From the NCBI GenBank assembly GCA_014634225.1, contig BLFN01000626.1:432644-442643 (forward strand): 10,000 bases of DNA. The letters run 5' to 3'. A program made the translations under genes and the position numbers. Source of the stretch: Acropora yongei (Eukaryota > Cnidaria > Anthozoa > Scleractinia > Acroporidae). Shown here in pieces: positions 7,485 through 10,000 of this stretch; the stretch's first letter is position 1; each line of letters opens with the position of its first letter. The notes under the pieces were generated by a model. It did not search any database, had not been told where the DNA came from, and saw nothing but the letters and a program-made list of their open reading frames with translations.

Positions 7485-7902
7485 ATGGCTTTTTATGACA
7501 AAAATGCTCCGACAGAGATGGTTACTGACGCGAGCCCAGTTGAGCTTGGGGCAATCCTTGTACAAGAGCAGCAGGGAGTGAAGAGAGCAGTTGCATTTGC
7601 CAGGCGCAGCTTGAGTGAGGTTAAGCATCGCTACAGCCAAACAGAAAAAGAAACATTGGCAGTTGTTTAGGGTTGTGAGTGGTTCAGTCTTTATGTATTA
7701 GGGCTGGAGTAATTTCAGCATGTTACTGACTGTAAGGCTTTGGAGGCTATTTATGGACCGAAGTCCAAAACATCAGCCAGGGTTGAGAGATCGACATGTA
7801 CCCTCAGGCCAGAACATTGCAGACTGTCTAAGTCGTTTGGCGAAGATACCCACTTCATCACAGTGTAATAACATGAGCGAAGAATATGTGAGAATGCTGT
7901 AA
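7485..7902 (+). pseudogene. pol: pol: RNase H domain, inactivated
   Basis: RNase H removes the RNA strand during cDNA synthesis. Visible motifs are TDASPVELGAIL (Asp codon 7527-7529), the YSQTEKE segment with its Glu (about 7632-7652), and TDCKALEAIYGPKSK (Asp codon 7728-7730). After A-R-V-E-R (ending near 7790) the sequence passes abruptly, in another frame, to RHVPSGQNIADCLSRL, the stretch that usually closes this domain. A short segment between them appears to be lost. In-frame stops are at 7668 (TAG where related elements have Trp) and 7710. A tether to integrase continues to the stop ending at 7902. Confidence 0.87.
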
Positions 7903-9363
7903 ATTAGTGCAACCCCACGCGCGATGACAACTCAAGAGATAGAGAGTGTTGGAAGACTGGGCACTGCTCCTCTGCTTCAATCCCCTACAAGTTGCTACGT
8001 GAAGAAATTACAGTGATTGGAAGGCTGGTTATGCGAGGTATGCGGATCGTTGTGCCATCGAGCCTGCGTGAGAGGGTTCTAGTATTAGCGCATCAGGGGA
8101 TTGCGAAGACAAAAGATCGTCTCCCAAGTAAAGTATGGTGGCCACACATGAATTCTGTCGTGGAAAGACATTGCAAGAGGTCATGGGTGTCAGGCTGTGA
8201 CCCCTGTTAACACCACACCGCTGGTCAAATCAACAACCACGCCCTCTAAGCCATGGAGAGACCTTGCAACAGACCCGATGGGTCCACTACCAACAGGAGA
8301 GAGCCTTCTTGTCACTGTGAATTATTACAGTAGATGGATAGAGGTGGATGTAGTACAGAACACATCTAGCAGTACCATCATTTAGTGCCTTGAGAATCAT
8401 TTCACCAGTCATGGAATCCCTGAGACACTACGGACAGACAATGGATCAAACTTAGTAAGCCATGAGATGGAGGAATTCCTGGATGAGCTGGGAATTAAGC
8501 ATAAGAGGACTATTCCCTTATGACCAAGAGGGAACGGGGAGGTAGAAATGTAGAATAAGTCATTGCTTAAAGCAATATGGGTCGCCCATACTGAAGGAAA
8601 ACCATGGCAACGAGAGTTACAGAAATATCTTCTGGCCTACTGGTCAACACCCCACACTACGAGTGGTATTAGCCCCGCAGAGCTATTGTATGGAAGGAAG
8701 ATAAGAACTAAGATGCCAGAGTTTGAAAGTACTGATGAGGAGGAAGAGAGATCAGGTACCACAGATCAGCAGGCACGAGATCAGGATGCTGAATGTAAAC
8801 AGTGAGGTGCTGAAAATGCAAACAAGAGAGCTACTGACTCTGACGTGTCAGAAGGAGACAAGGTGCTGTTAATGAAGCAGAGACAGAACAAGTTGTCCGC
8901 AACGTACAATCCGGAGCGTAGTTTCCAAGAGCAGAGATCAGGTGATTATTGAGCATGGTGAAAACCTGCTAAAGAGGAATCTTGGCCTTGTGAAAAGGTT
9001 CATAGACCCTAAACCAGGGGCGTCTCAGTCAAAGCAAGAACTGGCACAGCCACCAGAGCAGACACCTGTAATGGAACCAGTTCTCTTTACTAACCCTAAA
9101 CACGTTGTGAGCCCAACAGAAGGATGCCCGAACAGACTATTGAACCTCAAAGGCCCAGTCGAAAGAGAGCACTTATGTCCAGAAATGCACACAATAACAA
9201 AATTGGCAAACTAACAAAACATCGCCAACAATTTGACGATTTTTACAATTTTGGCAAATATGGCGATTGTGGCGAATTCTTGTCAAATCACCAAATGTAT
9301 GTAAATCAGTTCCATACATGGTGGTCAGCCATGGATTTCTGGACATATCTCAAAGAGAGCTGA
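7903..9363 (+). pseudogene. pol: pol: integrase, inactivated but with a readable DD35E
   Basis: Integrase joins the cDNA to host DNA. The N-terminal HHCC zinc finger starts in LREEITVIGRLV (about 7992) and is broken. VLVLAH is followed directly by QGIAKTK, so the second His seems deleted, and a 2-bp loss near 8178-8182 removes a Cys and shifts the frame. The core (8197-8805, one frame) keeps Asp 8272-8274 in ATDPMG, Asp 8437-8439 in RTDNGSN and Glu 8545-8547 in NGEVE, with exactly 35 residues between the last two. Stops are at 8383, 8521 and 8551. The C-terminal GDKVLL/NKLSATYNPE region (8857-8916) shifts frame near 8925, then runs as VIIEHGENLLKRNLGLVKRF. The last acidic/aromatic D-D-F-Y piece is in another frame (9124-9363). 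Confidence 0.87.
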
Positions 9364-9642
9364 GCCTGGTTGATTTAAGGATTATGTCACGTGAAAGACT
9401 GAGTGAAACTGACTCGTTAAGAATTGTTGCTTGAAAGATTATGTGATTTTGATGTTTATTAAGTCTTGAATCTTTGCTATGATTTTGAGTGGCAGATATT
9501 TCGCTTAGGGAGATTTTTTCACATTTCGCAAACGGAGTTTCATTAACTTTATTGTTGGATTGTGACATTTATGCCTTTACAAAGGGATTCGGTATAGCTT
9601 GGTTTTGTTACACATATTGTTCCAGTTTCAAATTGGGGATGA
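9364..9642 (+). other. 3' untranslated region of the LTR element
   Basis: No coding signal. A purine-rich tract should prime plus-strand synthesis just before the 3' LTR, but only a weak candidate (ATTGGGGA, 9632-9639) is visible. A minus-strand open frame here (9608-9790) crosses the LTR end into the LINE and is a composite of unrelated sequence. Confidence 0.6.
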
Positions 9643-9731
9643 TGTAGTGATTGTCAGTGTGTTGCCTGTGGAAGCTTTGCCTGCAGTGCATTCTTGGGAT
9701 AATGATAAAGGTTAAGATGGCAGACATTACA
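9643..9731 (+). repeat. 3' LTR (about 89 bp)
   Basis: Starts TGTAGTGATT and ends GACATTACA. It aligns to 5403-5493 with about ten substitutions and two small indels (near the start, and after GGGAT). LINE sequence resumes right after the final CA, fixing this end precisely. Confidence 0.87.
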
Positions 9732-9736
9732 GATTT

Positions 9737-10000
9737 TAATTGAGGTCCTACAGAAGAAAAATGTTTCTTAAGAATGTTTGGGATTTGCAACTGATCAGTG
9801 GTAGCATTTTATTAGTACGAGAGATAGCTTTGCTACTTTTTTTATGACTGATCAACGCATTTACACCTTCCCAAGTCTTTTTCATATTGCATACATTTTG
9901 CGTAAAGTAATTGTGAAAAAAATTTATTTCACTAATTCAAGAAAGGTGCAATATTTTGTTTATAGAAACTTTATACTTACGATCATCAGAAAAGAAAAGC
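9737..10000 (-). pseudogene. LINE region upstream of the reverse transcriptase, partial
   Basis: Read on the minus strand from the window edge: K-Y-K-V-S-I-N-K-I-L-H-L, a stop, then INFFHNYFTQNVCNMKKTWE and G-V-N-A-L-I (about 9855-9930), and finally KKHFSSVGPQLK (about 9733-9770) in another frame. This is the segment between endonuclease and RT in CR1/Jockey-type LINEs, and it continues into the piece at 5402 once the LTR element is ignored. The piece leaves the window still coding, so the endonuclease lies further right. Confidence 0.8.

Larger units (their letters stand above)
5403..9731 (+). mobile_element. Mag-like Ty3/gypsy LTR retrotransposon, defective
   Basis: A 4.3-kb element in the order LTR, tRNA-Ser primer site, gag, protease, reverse transcriptase, RNase H, integrase, LTR. 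Integrase downstream of RNase H is the Ty3/gypsy order. Very short LTRs (about 90 bp) and a tRNA-Ser primer are known features of the Mag lineage (Bombyx Mag has 77-bp LTRs). The element is inserted in the opposite orientation to the surrounding LINE. Stops, frameshifts and deletions occur in every domain, so it cannot move by itself. The two LTRs differ at roughly 15% of aligned positions, pointing to an old insertion. Confidence 0.9.
2811..10000 (-). mobile_element. Decayed CR1/L2-like non-LTR retrotransposon (LINE), split by two insertions
   Basis: Three collinear minus-strand pieces belong to one element: the region before the RT (9737-10000), the RT and C-terminal region (3785-5402), and the 3' end (2811-3021). 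Such elements copy RNA into DNA at a nicked target, using an endonuclease and reverse transcriptase encoded in one ORF. The endonuclease part would lie to the right of the window. The order of motifs (K-T-W linker, HFSSVG, NKA-GLY, FID-KAF-D, F-x-DD, YGIAVWG) matches the Jockey/CR1/L2 group. Stops, frameshifts and mutated RT motifs show that it is long dead. The exact clade is an inference. Confidence 0.88.

Noticed and set aside
9608..9790. Single minus-strand gene across the end of the LTR
   Set aside because: Its first part is LINE protein and the rest is the LTR read backwards; it is a chance fusion at the insertion site.
9970..9985. Strong splice-donor match (GTAAGTAT) on the minus strand near the right edge, suggesting a host exon
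   Set aside because: It lies inside the LINE reading frame that continues on both sides, so it is best explained as LINE coding sequence.
1..10000. CRISPR arrays, bacterial operons or phage-defence systems
   Set aside because: No regularly spaced repeats, ribosome-binding sites or bacterial gene families are present; all coding signals are eukaryotic retrotransposons.

Overview
The window looks like repeat-rich DNA from an invertebrate animal, most likely an anthozoan cnidarian (coral or anemone). That assignment is an inference from AT-rich non-coding sequence, a tRNA-headed SINE with a CTGAA/TTCAG hairpin after its B box, a CR1/L2-type LINE, and a Mag-type Ty3/gypsy element primed by tRNA-Ser. 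I see no intact host gene and nothing bacterial. Every protein-coding signal is a decayed transposable-element gene.

Layout. Positions 1-2810 are mostly anonymous AT-rich DNA. They hold two directly repeated ~100-bp units (361-460 and 612-711), a minus-strand tRNA-derived SINE (about 1256-1390), an AAAT microsatellite (1501-1540) and the first copy of a ~120-bp dispersed repeat (2395-2518). From about 2811 to beyond the right edge runs one old minus-strand LINE, split by two later insertions. Its 3' end is at 2811-3021, its reverse-transcriptase and C-terminal region at 3785-5402, and the region before the RT at 9737-10000.

Insertion 1 (3022-3775) lies near the end of the LINE coding region. 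It is a non-coding element with 113-bp inverted repeats, a 38-bp one-sided tail and a 9-bp target duplication. Its inverted repeat carries a possible hammerhead-ribozyme core, a combination reminiscent of Penelope-like elements. Its interior holds the second copy of the ~120-bp repeat.

Insertion 2 (5403-9731) is a plus-strand Ty3/gypsy element of about 4.3 kb with ~90-bp LTRs. In order it contains a tRNA-Ser primer-binding site, gag with zinc knuckles, protease, reverse transcriptase, RNase H and integrase. It is dead: stops and frameshifts are scattered throughout, the core of the RT is deleted, and the integrase zinc finger is broken. The protease DSG and the integrase DD35E residues can still be read.

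Together the parts form a nested transposon graveyard: LINE first, then the two insertions. No gene here is likely to make a functional protein. The least explained items are the inverted-repeat element with its ribozyme-like motif and the duplicated cassette at 361-711.
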